From NCBI GenBank assembly GCA_002395225.1, contig DGWH01000115.1:1-29579 (forward strand): 29,579 nucleotides of DNA. Direction: 5' to 3'. The notes under the pieces are model-generated. The model was not told where the DNA came from. It ran no database searches and saw only the letters and a list, made by a program, of their open reading frames with translations. This DNA is from Christensenella sp. UBA4263. GTDB taxonomy: Bacteria > Bacillota > Clostridia > Christensenellales > Aristaeellaceae. Below, piece after piece: positions 16,178-24,183 of the stretch (the first letter of the stretch is position 1; every line of letters begins with the position of its first letter). A program made the translations under genes and the position numbers.

Positions 16178-17092
16178 TTGAACGCGACGCGAAAGGAAAC
16201 CATCTCTCAGAGAAGGTCTTTGCTGCAGGTACAGGTAAAACCGATGTACAGTGTCCTGATTGCAGCAACCCTGATGGTTTTCCTGATTTTTTTTGTTTAC
16301 CGGTTTAATATCCCAAATCCCAACATGATTCTGATTGCCGGCCTGGTGATTTCCTCCGCCTTATTTGGTTATTCCGGAGGGATTGTCGCCGGCATTATCA
16401 TGTTTCTCTATACGCTGTTTTTCTTTTCGATCGATCACAGTTTTATCCAGTTTACCGGGCAGAATATGGCAAAAGTCCTGGTTTCGCTGTTTGGCATTGT
16501 GGTTGATCTGGTATTTGTCTGTGAACTGAAGCATGCGGAGATGAGGGCATTCAAAGAGGTGCATAAGCTGACCCGGGATCTGAGCGAGGAGAATCAGCTG
16601 CTTCAGAAAGTATCCATGTATGATCCGCTTACCGGGATCCGCAACCGCCTGGCGCTGCGTCAGGACTATTCGAGATACGAGGGAAAGGACATGACGGTGA
16701 TCATGCTGGACCTGGATAATTTCAAGTCCATCAATGATCATTTCGGACACGATGAGGGTGACCGGGTGCTCAAGGAAACCGGGACAGACCTGATCAACTC
16801 CTTCGGGAAAGACCACTGCTACCGGTATGGCGGGGATGAATTCCTGGTTCTTCTGCCGGATGTGGAGGAGCAGGTGGTTGATCAGGAACTGAAAAAGCTG
16901 ATGGCGAACCGCCCCTGGGTGAAGGAAGGGGGACGGAGTACCCAGGCAGGGTATTCCATCGGCGTTTTCCGGGCCCGGGAAGGGGAACGATACAGCCTGC
17001 GGGAGATGTTCCTGCTGGCGGACAACCGGATGTATCACGCAAAAGGAAGCGGGAAGAACCGGATTGTCGATACAAAAATCAGCGGGGAATAA
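16178..17092 (+). CDS. Membrane-bound diguanylate cyclase (GGDEF)
   Basis: It makes cyclic di-GMP from GTP. About four membrane segments occupy residues 22-120, followed by a short helical linker and a GGDEF domain starting at DPLTGIRNR. The active-site motif GGDEF is intact at residues 218-222, as is the metal-binding MLDLDNFKSIND. The inhibitory RxxD site upstream of it is not complete (Phe in place of Arg), so product feedback may be lost. I chose TTG at 16178 because GGAGG (16166-16170) sits seven bases before it; ATG at 16130, with a weaker GGAAG, would add 16 residues. Monocistronic with its own promoter and terminator. The HD-GYP protein at 22220-23323 could reverse its action. Confidence 0.88.
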   Translation: MNATRKETISQRRSLLQVQVKPMYSVLIAATLMVFLIFFVYRFNIPNPNMILIAGLVISSALFGYSGGIVAGIIMFLYTLFFFSIDHSFIQFTGQNMAKVLVSLFGIVVDLVFVCELKHAEMRAFKEVHKLTRDLSEENQLLQKVSMYDPLTGIRNRLALRQDYSRYEGKDMTVIMLDLDNFKSINDHFGHDEGDRVLKETGTDLINSFGKDHCYRYGGDEFLVLLPDVEEQVVDQELKKLMANRPWVKEGGRSTQAGYSIGVFRAREGERYSLREMFLLADNRMYHAKGSGKNRIVDTKISGE

Positions 17093-17105
17093 CCCCCGGA
17101 CAAAG

Positions 17106-17138
17106 AAAGCCTGACATCACATTGATGTCAGGCTTTTT
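17106..17138. terminator. Bidirectional terminator between the GGDEF gene and metA
   Basis: A 14-bp perfect stem, AAAGCCTGACATCA (17106-17119) with TGATGTCAGGCTTT (17123-17136), loop CAT, and T tracts on both strands (TTTTT on plus, TTTCTTT on minus). It separates two convergent genes. Confidence 0.88.
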
Positions 17139-17154
17139 GCCGTAAACGGAGGGA

Positions 17155-18093
17155 TCAGGAGTCGCTTTCCTGATGGGAGGGAATGAGCTCAAGATCATAC
17201 GGGGTGGTCTGATAAACGAAGTAGTTCAGCCAGTTGCAGAACAGCAGATTTGCGTGGGCACGCCAGGTGACCACCGGCTCCCGGGACGGATCATTATCCG
17301 GATAGTAATGTTCGGGAACATGAATCGGCTTATTCTGGGAAAGGTCACGCAGGTATTCCTGCTGCAGGGTGTCGGGATCGTATTCAGAGTGCCCCATGAC
17401 AAAGAACTGCTTATGATGTTTTGCATAAACGGCATAGACGCCGGCCTTTGCGGAGGAGGCAAGGATCCGCAGGCTCGGGACAGCCTCAATATCCTCGCGG
17501 AAAACGGTGGTGTGCCGGGAATGGGGGGCGTAAAAGACATCGTCAAACCCGCGGAACAGAATACTTTGCCGGTAGTCTACCGTATGCGGATAAACGCCGA
17601 ACAGCTTTTCGGGCAGGGGGTGTTTCCGGATGCCGAATTTGTGATAAAGAGCTGCCTGTGCTCCCCAGCAGATATGAAACGTGCTGTGAACATGGGTTTC
17701 GGTCCAGTCCATCAGCTCGGTGAGCTCCTGCCAGTAATCCACCTCTTCAAATTCCAGATGTTCCACCGGCGCGCCGGTGATGATGCAGCCGTCGAAATTC
17801 CGGTGGCGGATTTCCTCAAAGGATTTGTAAAAGGCACTCAGGTGTTCGGGCGGGGTGTTGGCGGGAACGTGACTTCTGGGGGCAACCAGTTCCAGCTGAA
17901 TCTGCAGGGGTGTATTCCCGAGAAGACGTGAAAACTGGGTCTCAGTCTGGATCTTTTTGGGCATCAGGTTGACAAGGAGAATCTGAAGCGGACGAATGTC
18001 CTGGGTACAGGCCCGCTGATGCTGCATGACGAAAATGTTTTCCCGGTGCAGGATTTCAATGGCGGGAAGCTGGTCAGGAATACAGATGGGCAT
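17155..18093 (-). CDS. metAA: Homoserine O-acetyltransferase (MetA family)
   Basis: A 312-residue MetA-family enzyme that activates homoserine in methionine synthesis. The catalytic cysteine is Cys142 (FHICWGAQAAL), and the His235/Glu237 pair is in MGHSEYD. Position 111 is Glu (TGAPVEHLEF): in this family Glu111 goes with acetyl-CoA and Gly111, as in E. coli, with succinyl-CoA, so acetyl transfer is predicted. That suits the upstream metY, which uses O-acetylhomoserine. Its ATG shares one base with the metY stop (TAATG), so the two are translationally coupled. Cytoplasmic. Length is normal for the family. Confidence 0.93.
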   Translation of the reverse strand: MPICIPDQLPAIEILHRENIFVMQHQRACTQDIRPLQILLVNLMPKKIQTETQFSRLLGNTPLQIQLELVAPRSHVPANTPPEHLSAFYKSFEEIRHRNFDGCIITGAPVEHLEFEEVDYWQELTELMDWTETHVHSTFHICWGAQAALYHKFGIRKHPLPEKLFGVYPHTVDYRQSILFRGFDDVFYAPHSRHTTVFREDIEAVPSLRILASSAKAGVYAVYAKHHKQFFVMGHSEYDPDTLQQEYLRDLSQNKPIHVPEHYYPDNDPSREPVVTWRAHANLLFCNWLNYFVYQTTPYDLELIPSHQESDS

Positions 18094-19382
18094 TATTTCA
18101 CCTCGGCTTCAACCTGAGAGAGCGCCTGCGCGACGTCCTCAATCAGATCATTTGTCTCCTCAAGTCCGCAGCTGATGCGGATGAGGCCGGCCGGAACACC
18201 GGCTTTTTTCAGCTGCTCGTCATTCATCTGACGATGCGTGCTGGTGGCAGGATTGAGACAGCAGGTCCGGGCATCCGCCACATGGGTTTCAATGGCCGCC
18301 AGCTTCAGGGAACGCATGAAGACGGAGGCCGCCTCGCGTCCGCCTTTCAGCTCAAAGCTGACGACGCCGCAGGACCCGTTCGGCAGGTATTTCTGCGCAC
18401 GGGCATGGTAGGGATCCCCTGGGAGGCCGCAGTAGCTGACATGAGCAACCTTGGGGTGCGCAGCCAGGAATTCGGCCATGGCCTGACCGTTTTTACAGTG
18501 CTGAGCCATGCGGACATGAAGGCTTTCAAGGCCCAGATTCAGATAGAAGGCGTTCTGCGGGGACTGCATGGAACCGAAATCACGCATCAGCTGGGCCGTG
18601 CATTTGGTAATGAACGCGCCGGCGTTTCCAAAGCGTTCCGCATAGGTAATGCCGTGATAGCTCTCATCCGGCTGACAGAGGCCCGGGAACCGATCTGCGT
18701 GCTTCATCCAGTCAAAGTGTCCGCTGTCAACGATGGCACCGCCCAGGGAGGCACCGTGCCCGTCCATGTATTTGGTCGTGGAATGGGTAACGATATCGGC
18801 GCCGAATTCAAAGGGACGGCAGTTGACCGGCGTTGCAAAGGTGTTGTCGACAATCAGGGGACAGCCGTGCCGGTGCGCTGCCGCGGCAAACTGTTCAATG
18901 TCAAGCACGGTCAGTGCGGGATTGGCAATGGTTTCACCGAAAACCGCTTTGGTATTTGGACGGAAGGCAGCATCCAGCTCTTCATCCGATACATCCGGCG
19001 GGACAAATGTGACGTCGATGCCCATGCGTTTCATGGTGACGGAAATCAGGTTGTAGGTGCCGCCGTAAATGCTGGATTCAGCGACAATATGATCACCGCA
19101 GCTGCAGAGATTGAACAGTGCGAAAAAATTGGCAGCCTGTCCGGAACTGGTCAGCATGGCGGCCGTTCCGCCTTCCAGCGCGCAGATTTTTGCCGCGACC
19201 AGATCGCAGGTCGGATTCTGCAGACGCGTGTAAAAATAGCCTTCTGCCTCGAGATCAAAGAGTTTTCCCATGTCCTCGCTGGTTTCATACCGGAATGTCG
19301 TGGACTGGATGATCGGGATCTGACGGGGCTCGCCGTTTCCCGGGGTATAACCGCCCTGAACACAGATGGTTGAGAGATGCAT
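18093..19382 (-). CDS. metY: O-acetylhomoserine sulfhydrylase (PLP enzyme)
   Basis: A 429-residue Cys/Met-metabolism PLP enzyme that makes homocysteine from O-acetylhomoserine and sulfide. The N-terminus STICVQGGYTPGNGEPRQIPIIQSTTF, the block YTRLQNPT and the PLP lysine in STTKYMDGHG (Lys204) are clear, as is the C-terminal block RISCGLEETNDLIEDV. I start at 19382 because GAGGAGG lies about nine bases upstream; an in-frame ATG at 19412 would add ten residues and sits against the leader hairpin. First gene of the metY-metA operon. No SAM or T-box riboswitch was recognised in the leader; instead there is the 20-bp hairpin at 19418-19473. Confidence 0.93.
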   Translation of the reverse strand: MHLSTICVQGGYTPGNGEPRQIPIIQSTTFRYETSEDMGKLFDLEAEGYFYTRLQNPTCDLVAAKICALEGGTAAMLTSSGQAANFFALFNLCSCGDHIVAESSIYGGTYNLISVTMKRMGIDVTFVPPDVSDEELDAAFRPNTKAVFGETIANPALTVLDIEQFAAAAHRHGCPLIVDNTFATPVNCRPFEFGADIVTHSTTKYMDGHGASLGGAIVDSGHFDWMKHADRFPGLCQPDESYHGITYAERFGNAGAFITKCTAQLMRDFGSMQSPQNAFYLNLGLESLHVRMAQHCKNGQAMAEFLAAHPKVAHVSYCGLPGDPYHARAQKYLPNGSCGVVSFELKGGREAASVFMRSLKLAAIETHVADARTCCLNPATSTHRQMNDEQLKKAGVPAGLIRISCGLEETNDLIEDVAQALSQVEAEVK

Positions 19383-19417
19383 AAAGGGGACCTCCTCCTC
19401 AGCTTTGGTCATTTGAC

Positions 19418-19473
19418 GGAGCGGCCCTGTCGCGCAGCCTGGACAGACCGTCGCTGCGCGACAGGGCCGCTCC
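19418..19473 (-). promoter_or_regulatory. 20-bp perfect GC-rich hairpin in the metY leader
   Basis: GGAGCGGCCCTGTCGCGCAG (19418-19437) is the exact reverse complement of 19454-19473, with a 16-base loop. TGACG/CGTCA (19414-19418 and 19480-19484) can extend it after a bulge. It has no T tract, so it is not a terminator. It ends about 20 bases before the metY ribosome site. A -10-like TATACT (minus strand, 19543-19538) upstream, with no good -35, would place it inside the leader. It may be an RNA stabiliser, a control hairpin, or an extragenic palindrome. Confidence 0.65.
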
Positions 19474-19576
19474 GGAGTTCGTCAATCTGCCGGAATGCAC
19501 GAAAGGTATTCCGTAAATGAAAACGAAACAACAGAAAGTATATCACGTTGAACGGAATTGTGAAAGAATGAACAGA

Positions 19577-19608
19577 CGGACGGACCGAATGTTTTTTCGG
19601 TCCGTCCG
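19577..19608 (-). terminator. Hairpin, likely terminator of the Rpn-like gene
   Basis: A 13-bp perfect stem CGGACGGACCGAA (19577-19589) / TTCGGTCCGTCCG (19596-19608), loop six. On the minus strand it is followed by a T-rich but broken tail. The 19609-19830 stretch between it and the gene holds no convincing gene. Confidence 0.5.
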
Positions 19609-19830
19609 GTGACATTTGAAAGGCACATGCCTTATGCTTTTTTCAATCTTACAGCTGTGGTGCTTGAAAGCAACATGGTCATTTGCTGCGGTCTTATCAT
19701 AAGGAATTCCAACCAGGGTCAGATTGTTCCGATACAGTGCCAGCCTGTCCAGACAGTTTTTAGAACTATTTTACAGATATTCGAGGGAAAAACTGCGTTA
19801 TCTCAAAGAGCACAATAGGCCGAATGTTAC

Positions 19831-20685
19831 TCAACCCTCGACCAAACTATATTCCTTCAAAAGTTTCTGCATATAGTTCGTATCATTTATTACCTTCTCT
19901 ACTTCCTCGCCCTTACCAAGCGATAAAAGCTTTTTAAGCAACTGAGCTAATTCGTTCCTGCCTTCGTTCCTGCCTTCGTTCCTGCCTTCTTGCTTCATAG
20001 CGTTCCCGTACTGATTTACGGCATATTCCTGAGTAAAAATCGCACTCATGATATCAACAACCTCCTTTTCCCGCTCATTCAGATAATCCTTCAGAACATT
20101 TCGATCCCGACAGATCCGGACTGTTTCTATCGCTGCTTTCCTCACTCTGCCGTACTTGTCAATCTGTTCATCCATCACATGACAGAAAATGATGTACTGG
20201 CCAATGATGTCGTCGGTTTCAATACTAAACACCTTCGCTTCCAGATCTAACTGGCACATTTCGTTGCAGAAAAAATCCTTCTTCAGGGAAATTGTTTTCG
20301 GTGTTTTCCTTTTTCCTGTATGGACTACATAAAATTCCGGCATCGGAATCTTATGCATCTTTTCGTCATGAATATCCATGTTCCTGTTATGCAGGTATTC
20401 CCGAATCGTTTCTGCCAGATACAACAGAATTCGAATCAAAATATTAAGAGACCAGGTGGACTGTGCTTCCACGAATATCATCAGTTTATCCCGAAACATG
20501 AATGCCAGATCATTATACAGATGGTTCGTGATCACCGGTTTGATGGTGATAATCGGCAGTTCATCTGCGGTTACATCCGTTATCTCCGGATGTATTGTCT
20601 GAAACAGTTGAAGTCGGTATTCGTCGTGCGCAAAAAGATCAATAAACACCGTATTTTTAACATCCCGTTTTACCAAATCCGACAT
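19831..20685 (-). CDS. Rpn-family PD-(D/E)XK nuclease-like protein
   Basis: A 284-residue protein of the Rpn/recombination-promoting nuclease group (PF12784-like). The N-terminus SDLVKRDVKNTVFIDLFAHDEYRL is followed by NDLAFMF and IFVEAQSTWSLNILIR, which hold the Asp and E-x-Q of the PD-(D/E)XK fold, and then PEFYVVHTGKRKTP. The C-terminus has three EGRN repeats (12-base units in the DNA) before a helical end. I start at 20685 (ATG after GAGGGTGAT); an upstream TTG at 20709 would add eight residues. Relatives cut DNA and promote recombination; many occur as many-copy families in gut anaerobes. Its role here is not known. It has its own promoter at 20727-20756. Confidence 0.8.
   Translation of the reverse strand: MSDLVKRDVKNTVFIDLFAHDEYRLQLFQTIHPEITDVTADELPIITIKPVITNHLYNDLAFMFRDKLMIFVEAQSTWSLNILIRILLYLAETIREYLHNRNMDIHDEKMHKIPMPEFYVVHTGKRKTPKTISLKKDFFCNEMCQLDLEAKVFSIETDDIIGQYIIFCHVMDEQIDKYGRVRKAAIETVRICRDRNVLKDYLNEREKEVVDIMSAIFTQEYAVNQYGNAMKQEGRNEGRNEGRNELAQLLKKLLSLGKGEEVEKVINDTNYMQKLLKEYSLVEG
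19951..19986 (-). repeat. Three exact 12-bp tandem repeats in the Rpn-like gene
   Basis: The unit TTCGTTCCTGCC occurs three times without change and encodes the EGRN repeats. Because 12 is divisible by three, copy-number changes would lengthen or shorten the protein in frame. Confidence 0.9.
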
Positions 20686-20726
20686 CAGACGATCACCCTC
20701 TTTCCTCAATTTGTTTCACCGACCAG

Positions 20727-20756
20727 ATTATACCGCAATCCGGCAGATTTGATCAA
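20727..20756 (-). promoter_or_regulatory. Promoter of the Rpn-like gene
   Basis: On the minus strand: TTGATC (20756-20751), 18 bp, TATAAT (20732-20727). Confidence 0.6.
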
Positions 20757-21032
20757 TCGAATTTTGCTCCTGACTTTAGCATGTGTTCGTTAAGAGTCTG
20801 CTTACTGCGTCGGTCATGCTTTTAATGCCAGATATGGCCGGCTGAAACACAGCTGTCACAATGGGCTCAAGTGCATTACACGGCCAGCCGCCGGGCAACA
20901 TAGATCGAATCTCCCGGACCTTCGAAACCAAATTCCATAATTGTGAGCAAAATCGTTCAGATAATTATTTCCCAGGCTCTTAGTGACATGTTTTGTTTCT
21001 GCCAGGGTTCATGAGATTTCTTACTTTTTCTG
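20757..21032. other. Intergenic stretch without a recognisable gene
   Basis: No coding pattern, tRNA or repeat was recognised. The two flanking genes point away from each other, so the divergent promoters lie at its two ends (20727-20756 and 21033-21061). Confidence 0.5.
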
Positions 21033-21061
21033 TTGATCCCTCCATGCTTTGCATGTACAAT
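21033..21061 (+). promoter_or_regulatory. Promoter of the amidohydrolase gene
   Basis: TTGATC (21033-21038), 17 bp, TACAAT (21056-21061). The leader would be about 157 bases and contains a small hairpin TCCGG/CCGGA (21147-21160). Confidence 0.55.
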
Positions 21062-21224
21062 GGGAAAAGAAAGGTTTTTTGCAGGAAAGGGTCCGGCAAA
21101 AAGGATTGTCAGAAATGGCTTTGCCGCGCTGCAGCAGTGAGTCAAATCCGGTCCCCCGGACTGCAGCCCGGACAAACGATTAACAGTGAGTCCCGGAAAG
21201 GAAAATCAGACGGAGGTGGAACGT

Positions 21225-22148
21225 GTGAGGATTATTGACAGTCATGTGCACATCGTTTCGACGATTGCAGGAACGGGTGAAGAGGGTGAACTTCGTGCAC
21301 TCGGTGATGGAAGCGGACGGGCCAGGTATGCAACAGGATCCGTGATTCAGCTGATTCCGGAATGCTTTGGGGCGGACCGGGTGACCGCTGAAGATCTCAT
21401 CCGGGAGATGGATGAAAACGGTGTTGAACGGGCGGTTCTCCTTCAGGGAAACTATTACGGTTTTCAGAACCTGGCCACATGGGATGCCATGCAGAGGTAT
21501 CCGGACCGGCTCACGGGTGCGGCAATGTATGATCCATATGCAGCCGGAATGAAGCGGGTTCGGGCGCATCTCTTTGAGGAACTTTCCTTTAAGGCGGTCA
21601 AATTTGAACTGAGCATTGGTTCCGGCCTGACCGGTCTGCATCCGGCGCTGCGCCTTAATGACGAGGTAATGACGGAGGCGATTGATTATGCCGCCAGCCT
21701 TGGTCAGGTGATCATTCTGGATATCGGAAAGTTTTCAAGTCCCAGCTGGCAGGTGGATGCGGCGCGCCGGCTGGTCACGGCTCATCCGGAGGCCTGCTTT
21801 GTTTTCTGTCATCTGCTGGCGCCAAACGGCAGAGAGGAAAATGAGGATCAATGGCAGAAAGCCCTTGAATGCCTTGCACTGCCGAATGTCTGGATGGATA
21901 TTTCAAGCCTGACACACAATATTCGTCCTGATCCGAAGCCGTACAGAAAGACCGCGGCCTACCTTGAAAAAGCCGCCGGGATTCTGGGAGCGGACAAACT
22001 GCTTTTTGGAACGGATTATCCTTCAGTTCTGAAAGAATACAGCTATGAGGAATGCGTGAACATGGTGCTTGCCGCCCGGCTTCCGGACAAAGACAAAGAG
22101 GATATCCTTTACGGGAATGCCAGCCGTCTGTTTTTCGGAGAAAAATAA
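21225..22148 (+). CDS. Amidohydrolase-family metal-dependent hydrolase (Amidohydro_2)
   Basis: A 307-residue TIM-barrel hydrolase. It starts with the metal motif DSHVHI; a later His in FVFCHLLAP (near residue 200) and the Asp in LLFGTDYPSVL (near 265) complete the usual metal and catalytic set. The family includes decarboxylases and lactone or amide hydrolases, so the substrate cannot be read from sequence. I start with GTG at 21225, because GGAGGT (21212-21217) is seven bases before it; an earlier GTG at 21186 has no such site. It is a single gene between its promoter and a terminator, and its neighbours give no pathway clue. Confidence 0.85.
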   Translation: MRIIDSHVHIVSTIAGTGEEGELRALGDGSGRARYATGSVIQLIPECFGADRVTAEDLIREMDENGVERAVLLQGNYYGFQNLATWDAMQRYPDRLTGAAMYDPYAAGMKRVRAHLFEELSFKAVKFELSIGSGLTGLHPALRLNDEVMTEAIDYAASLGQVIILDIGKFSSPSWQVDAARRLVTAHPEACFVFCHLLAPNGREENEDQWQKALECLALPNVWMDISSLTHNIRPDPKPYRKTAAYLEKAAGILGADKLLFGTDYPSVLKEYSYEECVNMVLAARLPDKDKEDILYGNASRLFFGEK

Positions 22149-22161
22149 CGTTTTCATGCAG

Positions 22162-22192
22162 AAAAGTCATTCACACAGGTGAATGACTTTTT
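22162..22192. terminator. Bidirectional terminator between amidohydrolase and HD-GYP genes
   Basis: A 13-bp perfect stem AAAAGTCATTCAC (22162-22174) / GTGAATGACTTTT (22179-22191), loop ACAG, with T runs on both strands. Confidence 0.9.
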
Positions 22193-22219
22193 GTATTGGG
22201 ACAGTCCGCCGGGAAAAGG

Positions 22220-23323
22220 TTATGCATCTCTGTATTGCTGCTGAATGTGCCGGATTTCCGGATAGGCGGTCTGAAAGGCATGAACAACCCGCGGATCGAA
22301 CTGGGTGCCGCTGCCTTTGACGATTTCCTGAAAGGCTTTATCCTCCGTCCAGGCTTCCTTGTAACTGCGTCGGCTGGTCAGGGCGTCATAGACATCCGCT
22401 ACCGCAACAATGCGGCCTTCCAGACTGATTTCCTCTCCCTTAAGGGCTCCGGGATATCCGCGTCCGTCAGGCCGTTCATGGTGTTCAAGGGCGATGGTCC
22501 GGGCAAGCCGGATAATATCCCCCTCTACGTTTTCAAGCAGCTGTCCGCCATACGTGGGATGTGTTTTGATGATTCCGTATTCCGCGTCCGTCAGTTTTCC
22601 GGGCTTATCCAGGATTTCGGAGGGAATCATCAGCTTGCCGATGTCGTGCATGGTGGAAGCCAGCCCGATGTTCTCGGTTTCCTCCGGGGAAAAGCCCAGT
22701 TCACGCGCCAGAACTTTCGTATATTCGGCAACGCGCCGGATATGCTGACCGGTCTGCCCGGATTTATTTTCCGTGATTTCAGCAAAGGAGACGATCATCT
22801 CTCCCTGAATGCGGGAGGTTTCGTCCGCTTTCTGCTGAATCAGGGCACCGTATTTCACCAGATAGGAAAAGAGGTAGGCCATCAGGAACAGGATGACGGC
22901 GATGACGGGATTGTACAGCAGCAAAATGAGAATAAACAGGGAATACTTCCGGACAGCAGAAGCGGTTTCAAGCGTGAAAGGCTTTTCACTGCTGATCAGC
23001 CGGAGAAGCATGCGCTTGAAAATACGTGTGAAAAGGAGCAGAACGCCAAACGTAATGGCCGTGACGGTACAGCCGATTGCCGCCGCATATCGGGGCTCCA
23101 TCTGAGTGAGTCCGGCAAAGTGCAGAAGCAGGCGGTAAACCGAATTCTGGCTGAACAGCCTGTTCAGATGCGAAATGGCATCCGGGTAAAACAGGGAAGT
23201 AAAGGCAGCCAGGATACCGGCAACGGTAAGGAGAATGAAAACAAGTTCAGCGATATTGCAGATGAGTCCGAGCGTTTTCCCGAGACGGCGGATATTGATT
23301 TTGGTATCGGTGAGTTTATTCAT
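22220..23323 (-). CDS. Membrane HD-GYP protein, probable cyclic di-GMP phosphodiesterase
   Basis: A 367-residue protein with hydrophobic segments at about 21-43, 82-100 and 128-158, then a C-terminal HD-GYP domain. The metal motif HDIGK is at residues 226-230 and HHERPDGRGYP at about 281-291; both are complete, so it should hydrolyse cyclic di-GMP. I start with ATG at 23323, six bases after GAGGT; GTG at 23335 would add four residues. It overlaps the end of the acetyltransferase gene by eight bases, so the two are one operon. Together with the GGDEF protein at 16178-17092 it makes a possible signalling pair, though the two are not in one operon. Confidence 0.9.
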   Translation of the reverse strand: MNKLTDTKINIRRLGKTLGLICNIAELVFILLTVAGILAAFTSLFYPDAISHLNRLFSQNSVYRLLLHFAGLTQMEPRYAAAIGCTVTAITFGVLLLFTRIFKRMLLRLISSEKPFTLETASAVRKYSLFILILLLYNPVIAVILFLMAYLFSYLVKYGALIQQKADETSRIQGEMIVSFAEITENKSGQTGQHIRRVAEYTKVLARELGFSPEETENIGLASTMHDIGKLMIPSEILDKPGKLTDAEYGIIKTHPTYGGQLLENVEGDIIRLARTIALEHHERPDGRGYPGALKGEEISLEGRIVAVADVYDALTSRRSYKEAWTEDKAFQEIVKGSGTQFDPRVVHAFQTAYPEIRHIQQQYRDA

Positions 23324-23858
23324 CGGTGACCTCACTTGAAAACAGTTCGTACGTCAGTTCCTGACGTTCTTCCTCCGATGAGCGGTTAAACCGTCCGCCG
23401 GTACAGGAATAAAAGTGCATCCCGAGCTTCTCCATCAGCCGGCGGGAGGCCGTGTTTTCGCTGTCACACTGCGCAATGAAACGGCGGATTCCCAGGGCCT
23501 GCCGGGCATATCGGATCAGGCCCCGGGCCGCTTCAAAGGCAATGCCCTGACGCGCATATCCGGGGTTTATGATCCAGGCGAGCTCTGCCGTCTGCCGGTC
23601 TTCCCCGAGAATGTACAGCGTGAGGCCGCCCACATGAACCCGGTTCATGAGAACGGCAAATTCGTAAAAGGCGGGACAGGGCTTTTCCCATTCCTCTGCG
23701 GCTTTTTTGAGAAACGCCGCTGTTTCTTCAAGGGAGGCAAAGGGGAGATAGACCATAAGCCGGGCGTTGTCCCTGTCACCGGCATAGGCGTAGGTGCTTT
23801 CAAGGTAGTCAGGTCCGTTTTTTGTCAGGACCAGGCGCGAAGTGGTAATGTTCATCAT
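23316..23858 (-). CDS. GNAT acetyltransferase (RimJ/RimL-like)
   Basis: A 180-residue N-acetyltransferase of the Acetyltransf_3 type. It opens with ITTSRLVLTK, and has the acetyl-CoA loop block WIINPGYARQGIAFEA near residue 95-110 and the typical C-terminal block SENTASRRLMEKLGM. Members acetylate protein N-termini, antibiotics or small amines; the substrate here is unknown. Two adjacent ATG codons make the start uncertain by one residue; the ribosome site is weak (AGGT). It overlaps the HD-GYP gene and is the first gene of that operon; a functional link is not implied by sequence. Confidence 0.88.
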   Translation of the reverse strand: MMNITTSRLVLTKNGPDYLESTYAYAGDRDNARLMVYLPFASLEETAAFLKKAAEEWEKPCPAFYEFAVLMNRVHVGGLTLYILGEDRQTAELAWIINPGYARQGIAFEAARGLIRYARQALGIRRFIAQCDSENTASRRLMEKLGMHFYSCTGGRFNRSSEEERQELTYELFSSEVTDE

Positions 23859-24048
23859 GTACCTGCTTTTGTTTTTGGCAGCAGGGATGTTTCAGGATCT
23901 CTGCTGTTCAGTGGTTTATTGCTGTACGGTGGCTGCATGGAAGAATCAGATGTGCCCAATCCGGTTCTCAGACAAACAGTGCGATGATATCACAAAGGCC
24001 GGCAGCTCTTTGGAGAGAGGCCAAATATCCGGGTTTCAACAAGTGATA

Positions 24049-24090
24049 AAAACAGGGATTCGAACAGGTTGCTGTGCGAATCCCTGTTTT
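24049..24090 (-). terminator. Terminator of the GH112 gene
   Basis: A 14-bp perfect stem AAAACAGGGATTCG (24049-24062) / CGAATCCCTGTTTT (24077-24090) with a 14-base loop, followed on the minus strand by a T run. The rest of 23859-24183 holds no gene; the GNAT promoter must be there, but I found no good match. Confidence 0.8.
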
Positions 24091-24183
24091 CTGTGGCTGC
24101 TTATGAGCAACGGTATTTTTCGGTGCAGGGATTGTTCACTGCCTGTATCCGGCAAACCGGCAGCTGCCCGCACTTATGCAGGC

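Noticed and set aside
19383..19620. SAM or T-box riboswitch before metY
   Set aside because: No S-box or T-box conserved blocks were seen; the sequence is occupied by two simple hairpins.
19609..19818. 69-residue frame (plus) and a remnant-like minus-strand frame
   Set aside because: Neither has a ribosome site or a recognised domain; could be a gene relic, but the support is too weak.
24049..24090. tRNA-like sequence (GATTCGAAC, a T-arm look-alike)
   Set aside because: No acceptor, D or anticodon arms around it; it is a perfect terminator stem.
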